The notes beneath the pieces are model-generated. The model made no database searches, had not been told where the DNA came from, and saw only the letters and a program-made list of their open reading frames with translations. 43,092 bases of DNA, taken from assembly GCA_017412675.1 (NCBI GenBank), contig JAFPWV010000079.1, positions 1 through 43,092 on the forward strand. Reading direction: 5' to 3'. Below, in pieces: positions 17,917 through 24,790 of the stretch. The position numbers and the translations under genes were made by a program. This DNA is from Clostridia bacterium (GTDB lineage Bacteria; Bacillota; Clostridia; Oscillospirales; CAG-272). Within the stretch, counting starts at the first letter, position 1; each line of letters opens with the position of its first letter.

Positions 17917-18124
17917 ACCGCAGCGGAAGAAAACAGAAAAGCGCGTCCGCCGGACGGCCTGCGAGACCTGCCTCTTCTACGACGTGATCGACGAGGACGG
18001 GACGCTCGGCTGCACCGTCGACGTGGACGAGGACGAGGCGTGGCGCGAACGGGCGGATATCGGCAGCGAATGTCACTATTATCAATTCTACGACGAGTAC
18101 AAGACTGTTCAGAAGCAGAACTGA
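17909..18124 (+). CDS. DUF6472-like small four-cysteine protein
   Basis: 71 aa. ATG at 17909 with GGAGG six nt upstream, inside the end of cca. After a basic N-terminus come CETCLFYD, GCTVDVDEDE and ECHYYQFYDEYKTVQKQN, the layout of the Clostridia family DUF6472. Four cysteines (CxxC, C, C) could bind zinc. There is no signal peptide or membrane segment. No function is established for the family. Confidence 0.82.
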   Translation: MDKPQRKKTEKRVRRTACETCLFYDVIDEDGTLGCTVDVDEDEAWRERADIGSECHYYQFYDEYKTVQKQN

Positions 18125-18137
18125 CGGCGGAGGGGAT

Positions 18138-19124
18138 ATGAAAGTTCGGATCGAAGAGGAGCTGAAGACGCTGCCGGCCGTGAGCGAACGGCATCAGGTA
18201 CATATCGTCAACCCCGCGGCGGGAAACGGCAGACTCCTCGAAACGGTGCGCCGCGCGATCGCCGATATGGGCGGGGAAGTGCGGGAGAGCATCGGGACCG
18301 GGGACGTGACGCGGATCGTGCGGGGGCTCTTTGAAGCGGAGCCGTACGCGCACGCGGTGGTCTACGGCGGCGACGGAACCGTCTTCGAGGCGGTCAACGG
18401 CATCATGCAGTCCGGGGCAAACCGCACGGCGTCCTTTTCCGTGATCCCCGCGGGGAGCGGGAACGATTTTTCCACCCATGCGAACGATTCCGGGCTTCAT
18501 CCGAAATCCGTCCTCGCCCCCATCGACGTGATCCGGACCGTGTCGGACGGCGTCGAGCGGTACTTCGTGAACATGATGAACATCGGATACGATTGCTCGG
18601 TCGTGGCGCGGACGATCCGCCTGAAGGAGAAGACCTTTCTCCGGGGCAGCGCGGCGTATATCGGAGGCGTGGTGACGGAGCTCCTCATGAAGAAGACGAC
18701 CGACGCCGCGATCACCTTTGAGGGATGTGTCGATCCCGCACACGGCGCGAGCCTTCCGGATTTGCACCTCGAGCAGAAGATCCTGTTCACGGCGGCGGGA
18801 AACGGCTCCTGCTGCGGCGGCGGATTCCACGCCCTGCCCCTGGCCAGACTCGACGACGGGTACCTCGACGCGCTCGTCGTGAATGACGTCAGCCGCCTGC
18901 GTTTCATCTCCCTCGTCGGGGATTACCGCGCGGGGACGTACATCAACGAACAGGGAGTCCCGAACGATCGATTCCTCCGCGTCCTGCGCTTCGTGCGCTG
19001 CCGGAAGATGCGGATCACGGGACCCGAGCGCTTCTGCCTCGACGGAGAGATCTTCCCGACCGGGGAGGACCGCACGATCGAGGCAGAGGTTCTGCCCCTC
19101 GCGCTCAACTACGTTCCGTTATAA
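18138..19124 (+). CDS. Diacylglycerol/lipid kinase family protein (DagK/YegS type)
   Basis: 328 aa, ATG at 18138 with GGCGGAGG upstream, 13 nt after the preceding stop. The catalytic-domain blocks are VNPAAGNG, YGGDGTVFEAVNGI (GGDGT 77-81) and IPAGSGNDFS. The C-terminal domain contains GNGSCCGGGFH and LDGEIF. Such cytoplasmic enzymes phosphorylate diacylglycerol or related membrane lipids with ATP. Diacylglycerol recycling from lipoteichoic acid or glycolipid synthesis is the usual role in Gram-positives, but the exact lipid is not known here. It is the last gene of the operon and is followed by a terminator. Confidence 0.9.
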   Translation: MKVRIEEELKTLPAVSERHQVHIVNPAAGNGRLLETVRRAIADMGGEVRESIGTGDVTRIVRGLFEAEPYAHAVVYGGDGTVFEAVNGIMQSGANRTASFSVIPAGSGNDFSTHANDSGLHPKSVLAPIDVIRTVSDGVERYFVNMMNIGYDCSVVARTIRLKEKTFLRGSAAYIGGVVTELLMKKTTDAAITFEGCVDPAHGASLPDLHLEQKILFTAAGNGSCCGGGFHALPLARLDDGYLDALVVNDVSRLRFISLVGDYRAGTYINEQGVPNDRFLRVLRFVRCRKMRITGPERFCLDGEIFPTGEDRTIEAEVLPLALNYVPL

Positions 19125-19127
19125 GAA

Positions 19128-19155
19128 AAACGGGGGAGGAATTCCTCTCCCGTTT
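19128..19155. terminator. Bidirectional terminator between convergent genes
   Basis: A long stem pairs 19128-19140 with 19143-19155, with one G-T pair and a 2-nt centre. A residues precede it and T residues follow, so it serves both the lipid kinase operon and the minus-strand Ser/Thr-rich gene. Confidence 0.82.
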
Positions 19156-19166
19156 CCTGTGCCGTG

Positions 19167-19838
19167 TCAGGTCCGGACCTTGCGGGGCCGGGTGACGATC
19201 ACCAGCACCACGATCGCCGCCAGGAGCGCGAGCAGGGCCAGCGGATGGAACCGCACGGTGTCGCGCACCGCATTGGCCGCGTTGCTGACCGCTTCTCCCG
19301 CCGTCTCGCTGCCCGCCGCGTTCACCACGCCGTTGCCGTCGGTGTCGCCGAGGGTCGTGTCATCGCTGCGGGCGTTCTCGCCTGCGCTGCGCGGCGTGCC
19401 GGAGGGCGAAACAGTCGTCGACGATCTGCCCGCGCGCGATGCGCTGCCCATGCCGGTGGTGCCTTCGTTCGCGGAGCCCGTCGAGCCTGATGCGTTCGTC
19501 GTCTTGCCGGTCATCCCGCCGGTCGTGCTGTTCGACGCGCCTTGATTCGTGCCGTTCGATGTGCCCGGATTCGTGCCGGACGTCGTGCGGTTTGCACCGG
19601 GCGCCGAGACGACGCTGTTCTCACCCGCGTAATTCGGAACAAGGGGTTCGGCCTGTTCGGACGCGATGAGCCCGCTGTCCGCCGTATTGCCCGCAGTACC
19701 GGCCATGCCGCCGAGACCCGCGTCCGCGCTGGCGGAAACGGCGACGGCAAGGATGGCGCACAGGACGACGGCTGCGGTGGTGACGCAGAGGACATGAGCG
19801 GCGTTCGGGCCGGATCGTTTCATCGGATTTTTCATCAT
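19167..19838 (-). CDS. Ser/Thr/Gly/Asn-rich surface protein with C-terminal membrane anchor
   Basis: 223 aa; ATG at 19836-19838 with GGAGG six nt upstream. It has an N-terminal hydrophobic signal (VLCVTTAAVVLCAILAVAVSASA). A low-complexity spacer of small and polar residues covers about 82-150. A loop GDTDGNGVVNAA at 164-175 resembles one dockerin/EF-hand calcium site, though the last ligand position is Gly. The C-terminal helix (ALLALLAAIVVLVIV) ends in basic RPRKVRT. The layout is that of an extracellular stalk held in the membrane. It is a single gene; I do not recognise a family. GC-rich repeats make its length likely to vary between strains. Confidence 0.68.
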   Translation of the reverse strand: MMKNPMKRSGPNAAHVLCVTTAAVVLCAILAVAVSASADAGLGGMAGTAGNTADSGLIASEQAEPLVPNYAGENSVVSAPGANRTTSGTNPGTSNGTNQGASNSTTGGMTGKTTNASGSTGSANEGTTGMGSASRAGRSSTTVSPSGTPRSAGENARSDDTTLGDTDGNGVVNAAGSETAGEAVSNAANAVRDTVRFHPLALLALLAAIVVLVIVTRPRKVRT

Positions 19839-19948
19839 ACAGTACCTCCGTAATGGTTGAAATCGGATTGCGGCGCAGATAGTCTGGCCAAAATGACCGG
19901 CTGCTATGCGTCCGGACGGAGGTCAGCTTTTTCCTCGGGAGGATGATT

Positions 19949-20260
19949 TTGGAAAACAAGCGATTCACGAAAAACGACAGCGGATTTGTCTGCGCGAACT
20001 GCGGGAGGGAAGTGCCGCCCCTCCGGTACACCTCTCGGAACCATTGTCCGTGGTGTCTCTGCTCCCTGCATCTCGACATCAACCCGGGCGACCGGGCGGC
20101 GGACTGCGGCGGGATCATGGACCCGGTCACGGCGGAACCGGACGCGAAGCGCGGCTTCATCCTCACGCACAGATGCCGCAAATGCGGAGCGATCCGCCGC
20201 AACAAGGCTGCCGAGGACGACGACAAGGCCGCAGTCATCCGCCTCACCGCGATGCATTGA
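19949..20260 (+). CDS. RNHCP-domain zinc-ribbon-like protein
   Basis: 103 aa from TTG at 19949. An ATG two codons earlier (19943) directly abuts the GGGAGG site and leaves no spacing, whereas the TTG lies 6 nt after it, so I prefer the TTG. The sequence has CANC, then the name-giving RNHCPWC, CSLHLDINPGDRAADC and a second pair CRKC. These metal-ligand-like cysteines define the RNHCP family, whose role is unknown. It is a stand-alone cytoplasmic protein. A weak promoter candidate (TTGAAA-17-TAGTCT, 19857-19885) lies upstream. Confidence 0.85.
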   Translation: MENKRFTKNDSGFVCANCGREVPPLRYTSRNHCPWCLCSLHLDINPGDRAADCGGIMDPVTAEPDAKRGFILTHRCRKCGAIRRNKAAEDDDKAAVIRLTAMH

Positions 20261-20287
20261 AGCGCAGCGGCGCAGGATCAACTGAAA

Positions 20288-20307
20288 AAAGCCCTCAACG
20301 GGGCTTT
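20288..20307. terminator. Bidirectional terminator
   Basis: A 7-bp stem (AAAGCCC 20288-20294 with GGGCTTT 20301-20307) has A residues on the left and T-rich sequence on the right. It is placed between two convergent genes. Confidence 0.75.
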
Positions 20308-20314
20308 CTTCTGT

Positions 20315-21187
20315 TTACGGGAGCATTCCTTCCGCTGCTTTCAGGAGTTCTCCGACCCGCTCTGCGGTTTCCGGGAACCGGATCCCAACGGAGAAGAGCT
20401 TCGCGGGGTCCATGCAGAGATTCCGCGGCGCGTCCCGGAACGATTCCTCATCGCATTCGATCCGGTCCGGGTCGAGACCTGCGACGGTGAATATCGTCCG
20501 CGCGGCCTCGAACATCGTCCTGCCGACAGGGACCGTGCTCGGCGAGCCGAAATTGTACACCCCGCCCGGGATTGAGAACGCCGGGACCAGGTTTTCGACC
20601 ACATCCCCGACGTAAGTCAGCCCCCGCCGGTCATGCGCGGAGAAGCGGAGCACCTCCCCGGACGCGATCCGCGCGAGAAGTCCCCGGAAGAAGTCACTCT
20701 TCTCCCCCGGGACCATGGTCCGCACGTCATACATCCACGTCAGCCGCATCATTACGCAGTCCGGGTTGACGGCGAGGCATTCCCGCTCCGCCGTGAGCTT
20801 TTCCCGACCGTAGAGCGGCACGGGCGTGACGTCTTCCTCCTCCCGGTGCGCTTCGATGCCATCCGCGCCCGCATACACCTGATCCGACGAGCAGAGGAGG
20901 CACTTCGCCCCGATCTCCCCGGACGCCTCCGCGACGTTTCGGCTGCCGTCGACGTTGATCCGCCAGGACTTTTCCGGTTCCCGCCCGCATTGCCCGACGT
21001 CGGAAATGGCCGCGCCATGCAGGACGAGATCGGGCCGGACGGCATCGAAAAACCGCCGGACAGCCTCCCGGTCCGTGATGTCCATATCCCGATGGTTCGG
21101 CGTCACGATCCCGAACCGGTCCGCGAGCATGGCTGCCGCGCGTCCGCCGAGGAACCCAGATGCGCCGGTGATCAAGAGTTTTTTCAT
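20315..21187 (-). CDS. RmlD-like NAD(P)-dependent sugar-nucleotide reductase/epimerase (extended SDR)
   Basis: 290 aa; ATG at 21185-21187 with GGAGG upstream. The N-terminal Rossmann loop is TGASGFLGG (7-15), then MDITDREAV and LHGAAISDV. The strand LCSSDQVYAG precedes the catalytic YGREK (Tyr126, Lys130). These match dTDP-4-dehydrorhamnose reductases and related extended SDRs. No other rhamnose-pathway gene is nearby, so the true substrate is uncertain. It forms a single-gene unit with its own promoter. Confidence 0.85.
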   Translation of the reverse strand: MKKLLITGASGFLGGRAAAMLADRFGIVTPNHRDMDITDREAVRRFFDAVRPDLVLHGAAISDVGQCGREPEKSWRINVDGSRNVAEASGEIGAKCLLCSSDQVYAGADGIEAHREEEDVTPVPLYGREKLTAERECLAVNPDCVMMRLTWMYDVRTMVPGEKSDFFRGLLARIASGEVLRFSAHDRRGLTYVGDVVENLVPAFSIPGGVYNFGSPSTVPVGRTMFEAARTIFTVAGLDPDRIECDEESFRDAPRNLCMDPAKLFSVGIRFPETAERVGELLKAAEGMLP

Positions 21188-21216
21188 GTTCGCCTCCGCG
21201 TGTTCTTTTCTCCTTT

Positions 21217-21245
21217 ATCCTATCACAAATCGCTCCGCTTCGCAA
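21217..21245 (-). promoter_or_regulatory. Promoter of the RmlD-like reductase gene
   Basis: Minus-strand TTGCGA (21240-21245), 17-nt spacer, TAGGAT (21217-21222). The -10 is imperfect. Confidence 0.5.
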
Positions 21246-21438
21246 CCCCATCCGGCGATTTTTCGCCCGCTCCGCCGTTTCCGGAAGGATTTTCCGCCGG
21301 GGAGCACATCGGACCTCCCGGCCGCATATACTGGAACGCGGCGAAAAAAACGGGTGGAAGATGTTTAAATCCGCTCCCCGCCGACGATACTATGTTACGG
21401 ACAAAACAGAGGAAGCCAGCGGAAAGGAATGAGGGAAA

Positions 21439-21879
21439 GTGACAGTCAAGCGCGGCGATATTTATTATGCGGATCTCAGCCCGGTTGTGGGGAGCGAACA
21501 GGGAGGCGTGCGCCCGGTACTCATCGTGCAGAACGACGTCGGGAACCGGTACAGTCCGACGGTGATTGCCGCGGCCATCACGAGCCGCCTCGGAAAGAAC
21601 AAGATGCCCACGCACATCGACGTGGCGGCGGACCGGGTCGGCCTTACGAAGGACTCGGTGATCCTTCTCGAACAGGTGCGGACGATCGACAAGAAGCGGC
21701 TCGGCGAGAAGATGGGCCACCTCGACGAGGAGACGATGAACGCCGTGAACAACGCGATCTCCGTGAGCCTCGGCCTCGGACAGCCGGGCGGCGGTACATC
21801 CGGCTCAGCCGGCACACCAGGTACAGCCGGCACACCCGGTACGCCGGGCATTCCCGGAGGCGGCGCGGCGGAAGGCTGA
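21439..21879 (+). CDS. mazF: MazF/PemK-family endoribonuclease toxin with a collagen-like tail
   Basis: 146 aa from GTG at 21439, preceded by GAGGGAAA. Residues 1-114 are a normal MazF (NdoA) domain: [32 protein letters not shown] with Arg25, AAAITSR with Thr48, and [10 protein letters not shown]. Arg25 and Thr48 are the catalytic pair in the Bacillus enzyme, which cuts mRNA at short motifs. Residues 115-146 are an added Gly/Pro/Thr tail ([18 protein letters not shown]) not found in the usual 116-residue protein. No antitoxin gene precedes it; the only upstream reading frame is 23 codons. The toxin may be controlled from elsewhere or act as a housekeeping RNase. Confidence 0.9.
   Translation: MTVKRGDIYYADLSPVVGSEQGGVRPVLIVQNDVGNRYSPTVIAAAITSRLGKNKMPTHIDVAADRVGLTKDSVILLEQVRTIDKKRLGEKMGHLDEETMNAVNNAISVSLGLGQPGGGTSGSAGTPGTAGTPGTPGIPGGGAAEG
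21807..21842 (+). repeat. Two tandem 18-bp repeats coding for the MazF tail
   Basis: AGCCGGCACACCAGGTAC (21807-21824) is repeated at 21825-21842 with one change. A degenerate third unit follows. The in-frame repeat yields the AGTPGT units and can expand or shrink by slippage. Confidence 0.8.
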
Positions 21880-21901
21880 CCGATCGGCAGACGGATACGA
21901 A

Positions 21902-21928
21902 AAAGTGCGGAATTCCCGCGCTTTTTTC
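21902..21928 (+). terminator. Terminator after mazF
   Basis: The stem pairs 21902-21911 with 21917-21926 (one G-T pair), with a 5-nt loop and a following T-run. It isolates mazF from the copper operon that starts 13 nt later. Confidence 0.78.
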
Positions 21929-21940
21929 ATGGAAAAGGGT

Positions 21941-21968
21941 TGACAAATACCCAGAGGGGGTATATAAT
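21941..21968 (+). promoter_or_regulatory. CsoR-controlled promoter of the copper operon
   Basis: TTGACA (21941-21946), 16-nt spacer, TATAAT (21963-21968). The spacer holds a CsoR operator that touches the -10, so bound CsoR would block RNA polymerase. Transcription should start near 21975, leaving a leader of about 138 nt with small inverted repeats (TTTTGT-AA-ACAAAA at 22010-22023). Confidence 0.85.
21948..21963. promoter_or_regulatory. CsoR-type operator 1
   Basis: ATACCC-AGAG-GGGTAT, a perfect 6-bp inverted repeat. It has the TACCC-N-GGGTA form of known CsoR boxes such as that of Bacillus subtilis copZA. It lies between the -35 and -10. Confidence 0.8.
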
Positions 21969-21980
21969 AGAGATGCCGTG

Positions 21981-21997
21981 ATACCCGGAGGGGGTAT
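21981..21997. promoter_or_regulatory. CsoR-type operator 2
   Basis: ATACCC-GGAGG-GGGTAT, perfect 6-bp arms with a 5-nt centre. It is placed just after the predicted transcription start, 33 bp from operator 1 start to start. Confidence 0.8.
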
Positions 21998-22112
21998 TGA
22001 TCGCCGAGGTTTTGTAAACAAAATGTAAACTTCTTCTTTGGCATGAAACATTCTCCGTTTCAAAACGTCTTTCTTAACAAACCTCTCATTCTCCCAAACG
22101 GAGGACTGTCTC

Positions 22113-24392
22113 ATGAAACGCTGTCTCACCTTCCTGCTCGCCCTTGCGCTGCTGCTTGCCGTTCCCGCCTGCCGAAAAGACGGGAAGGATCGCCCAAATC
22201 CGTCCGAGGGGTCCGGACAAGCCCTTCACACTGAGGCTCTCACTGACGTCTGGTTGTCCGAAGCCTATCCGCTCCCGGACGGGTACAGCTGCGTCTCGCG
22301 GGTCAGACCTTTATGGAATGCAGAAACAGGCGCCCTGATCTGCGCGGCGATCGATCCGGAACATCAGATTCATCTGCTCGATTACGGCGCGGACATGTCC
22401 CTCGAAAACGATACGCCGATCCCCTTCGAGGAGGATGAAATGCTTATCGCGGGCGCGGTGACGGAGGACGGCTTCTTCGGCCTCATCACGAAAGCGCGGG
22501 ACGCCGGACTGCCCATGTACCGGTTGCTTCGGCTTGCGCCCGATACCGGGGATGTGACATGGAGCGAAGAGATCAACAAGCTCTTCCTCTCGACCAACTA
22601 TGCGGGCATCCTCGGGTTTGCCGTCGACGCGGACGGGAACTGCTGGCTGGGGGCGGACAACGGCGGTGTCATTGTGCTCGATTCGGGCTTTGTGATGATC
22701 GCCTCCTTCGGGACGACAGCGGCATCATCCATGTTCGCCGCTCCCGACGGAAAGGTTTGGATCCCTTTGAAGGACGGTTTTTCCATCCTCGATAAGGAAA
22801 TCGGCGGCAAGGGAACACATGTTTCCCTCCCGGAGCGTCCGGATGCAGTCGCGTTCCCGGAGGGCTTTGATTTCTGCTATTCCTCCGGCAGCGGCGTCTG
22901 GGGTGTGCGCGGGGAAGAGCGCGTTTTCTTGATGGATTACGACAACTCGAACGTGACCGCCGGGAATCTGACGCTCCTCGGGGCGGGGGAGGACGTACTG
23001 CTCTTCGCCGAATCGACAAAGGATTGCACGCTGGCGACGGTCTTCCGGCGAGGGGAGGATATACGCCTCGACGACATGACGGTGCTCGAGATCGCCGAGA
23101 CGATCGATATTGATGCGTATTTAGAGACGCGCGGCCTGCGGGAATCGATCATGGAATTCAATCGCACCCATGCGGATGTGAAGATCGTCCTGACGGATTA
23201 TACAGAATACAACACGAAGGAAAACCCGGGCGGCGGCGTGCAGAAGCTCATGATCGAAATGCTGAACGGCCTCGCCGAACCGGACCTTCTGATCTGCTCG
23301 ACCGAGGACGAAGCAATCCTCAAGATCGTGAAGAGCCGCCTCTATACCGATCTCGGTCCCTTCCTCGACGCAGACCCGGAGGTGAACCGCGAGACCGTCA
23401 TCGGAGCGGTCCAGCGGTATTTCGACGACGGCGCGGGCGGGATGTGGGGCATCAGCCCGAGCTTCTATCTGCACACGCTTGTGTCGACGAAGGAGCTTCT
23501 CGGCCGATACGCGGAGAAGGAAGCCTCCGGCTGGACGACGGACGAATTTCTCGATTATATCGCCTCCCTCTCCCCGGACACGCGGATTCAGGAAAATCTG
23601 ACGGCGGAGAAGGTATTTCGCGTGCTCCTGCGCGGCAGTCCGATGCGGTCGTTCTATCAGCGGGACGAGGGGACATGCTCCTTCGACAGCCCGGAATTCG
23701 TGCGGCTTCTCAAATTCATTTCATCCCTGCCGAAAAACGCGCAGGAGCTGGAGCGGACGGCGGCAGTCCCGATGGCGGAGCGGGATGAATACTATTACCA
23801 TGGCAAGATCGCGCTCAGTTATTTCAGCATCAGCGATCAGGATGCCCTGAAACGCCTCGAAGCCCAATACGGCACGAAGGACTGGGTCATGATCGGGTTT
23901 CCCTGCGCGGACGGGAATGGATCGGTCCTCGGAACGCGCTCCTGCTTTATGATGACTTCGTTCTGCCGGGACACCGCGCTCGGCTGGGAACTTTTGCGCT
24001 CGCTTCTGACGGATTTCGAGCCATCGCTTTCCAATTTCTCTTCTCTGAAAACCGTCTATGACCGGCAGAGTGTTTCCGTCGTCGACCGGAGGCATGTCTA
24101 TTACTTCGGTAAGGGGATCGACCTGAAGACAGGCGGAGACGAACTGCCGAAGACACAGGAAGAGCTGACCGAGCCCGGCTATCTCTTCGAGATCACAAAA
24201 GCGGACACGGACCGGCTGCGCACGCTGCTTGACGACGTGATCGGTTATCCGTTGATCGACTCCGTTCCGAATCCGATCATGGAGATCGTCGAGGAGGAAG
24301 TCTCCGCTCTCATTGCGGGAGTCGGCAGCGCGGAGGACTGCGCCGCAAAGATCCAGTCCCGCGCAGCGATCTGGGCCGCCGAACAGAAATAA
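22113..24392 (+). CDS. Large lipoprotein: propeller-like N-terminus plus solute-binding-protein-like C-terminus, first gene of the copper operon
   Basis: 759 aa, ATG at 22113 with GGAGG eight nt upstream. It has a lipoprotein signal with lipobox VPAC (Cys20). Residues about 50-330 have repeated strand-turn segments (DADGNCWLGADNGGVIVLD, APDGKVWIPL) that look like a beta-propeller. From about 335 it resembles family 1 extracellular solute-binding proteins (ESIMEFNRTHADVKIVL, LAEPDLLICS, TTDEFLDYIASLSPD). It ends in the conserved CAAKIQSRAAIW block shared with the two lipoproteins at 28659-33502. No permease genes are near. It is 31 nt upstream of csoR and behind the CsoR operators, so copper should induce it. 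There is no clear Met/His copper-binding cluster. A role as envelope copper sensor, binder or stress protein is inference. Confidence 0.78.
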   Translation: MKRCLTFLLALALLLAVPACRKDGKDRPNPSEGSGQALHTEALTDVWLSEAYPLPDGYSCVSRVRPLWNAETGALICAAIDPEHQIHLLDYGADMSLENDTPIPFEEDEMLIAGAVTEDGFFGLITKARDAGLPMYRLLRLAPDTGDVTWSEEINKLFLSTNYAGILGFAVDADGNCWLGADNGGVIVLDSGFVMIASFGTTAASSMFAAPDGKVWIPLKDGFSILDKEIGGKGTHVSLPERPDAVAFPEGFDFCYSSGSGVWGVRGEERVFLMDYDNSNVTAGNLTLLGAGEDVLLFAESTKDCTLATVFRRGEDIRLDDMTVLEIAETIDIDAYLETRGLRESIMEFNRTHADVKIVLTDYTEYNTKENPGGGVQKLMIEMLNGLAEPDLLICSTEDEAILKIVKSRLYTDLGPFLDADPEVNRETVIGAVQRYFDDGAGGMWGISPSFYLHTLVSTKELLGRYAEKEASGWTTDEFLDYIASLSPDTRIQENLTAEKVFRVLLRGSPMRSFYQRDEGTCSFDSPEFVRLLKFISSLPKNAQELERTAAVPMAERDEYYYHGKIALSYFSISDQDALKRLEAQYGTKDWVMIGFPCADGNGSVLGTRSCFMMTSFCRDTALGWELLRSLLTDFEPSLSNFSSLKTVYDRQSVSVVDRRHVYYFGKGIDLKTGGDELPKTQEELTEPGYLFEITKADTDRLRTLLDDVIGYPLIDSVPNPIMEIVEEEVSALIAGVGSAEDCAAKIQSRAAIWAAEQK

Positions 24393-24423
24393 CACCGCCT
24401 GACTTTATCATAAGGGGGATCCT

Positions 24424-24759
24424 ATGAACAAGAACGAACCTGCCTGCCCGCTCTGTGCCGCACCGTCCGACGGATCAGACGCGCGCCGCACCGAACGGTC
24501 CGAGGAGACCCGGCGCAAGCTCACGAACCGCCTCAGCCGCATCGAGGGACAGATCCGCGGGATCCGGCAGATGATCGAGAACGACGCCTACTGCAACGAC
24601 GTGCTCATCCAGTCCGCCGCAGCGGGTGCCGCCCTCAACGCCTTCAACCGCGCGCTCATCGGGTGCCATCTGCGTTCCTGCGTGGCGCATGATCTCCGCG
24701 AGGGAAACGACGCCGTGATCGACGAACTGCTCGACACCCTCGAAAAGCTCATGAAATGA
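24424..24759 (+). CDS. csoR: Copper-sensing repressor CsoR
   Basis: 111 aa, ATG at 24424 after AAGGGGG. The all-helical CsoR/RcnR fold is recognised by [18 protein letters not shown]. The Cu(I) ligands Cys57, His82 and Cys86 have exactly the CsoR spacing (CxnHxxxC). They distinguish it from the Ni/Co regulator RcnR and the formaldehyde regulator FrmR, which use other residues. Copper binding releases the protein from its operator. It has an extra cysteine pair CPLC (8-11) in a short N-terminal extension. It lies between the lipoprotein and copA and so represses its own operon. Confidence 0.93.
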   Translation: MNKNEPACPLCAAPSDGSDARRTERSEETRRKLTNRLSRIEGQIRGIRQMIENDAYCNDVLIQSAAAGAALNAFNRALIGCHLRSCVAHDLREGNDAVIDELLDTLEKLMK

Positions 24760-24790
24760 ATCGATCCGACGTGAAAAGAGGAAAGAGTCT

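Noticed and set aside
19857..19885. TTGAAA-17-TAGTCT as promoter of the RNHCP gene
   Set aside because: The -10 matches only half of the consensus; not listed as a feature on its own.
21361..21432. 23-codon frame ending 6 nt before the mazF start, possible antitoxin or leader
   Set aside because: No good ribosome-binding site, no resemblance to MazE/CopG proteins, and short enough to be chance; kept only as a possibility to test.
22010..22061. Small inverted repeats in the leader of the copper operon as a riboswitch
   Set aside because: Short AT-rich arms, no match to any riboswitch fold I know, and CsoR already explains copper control.
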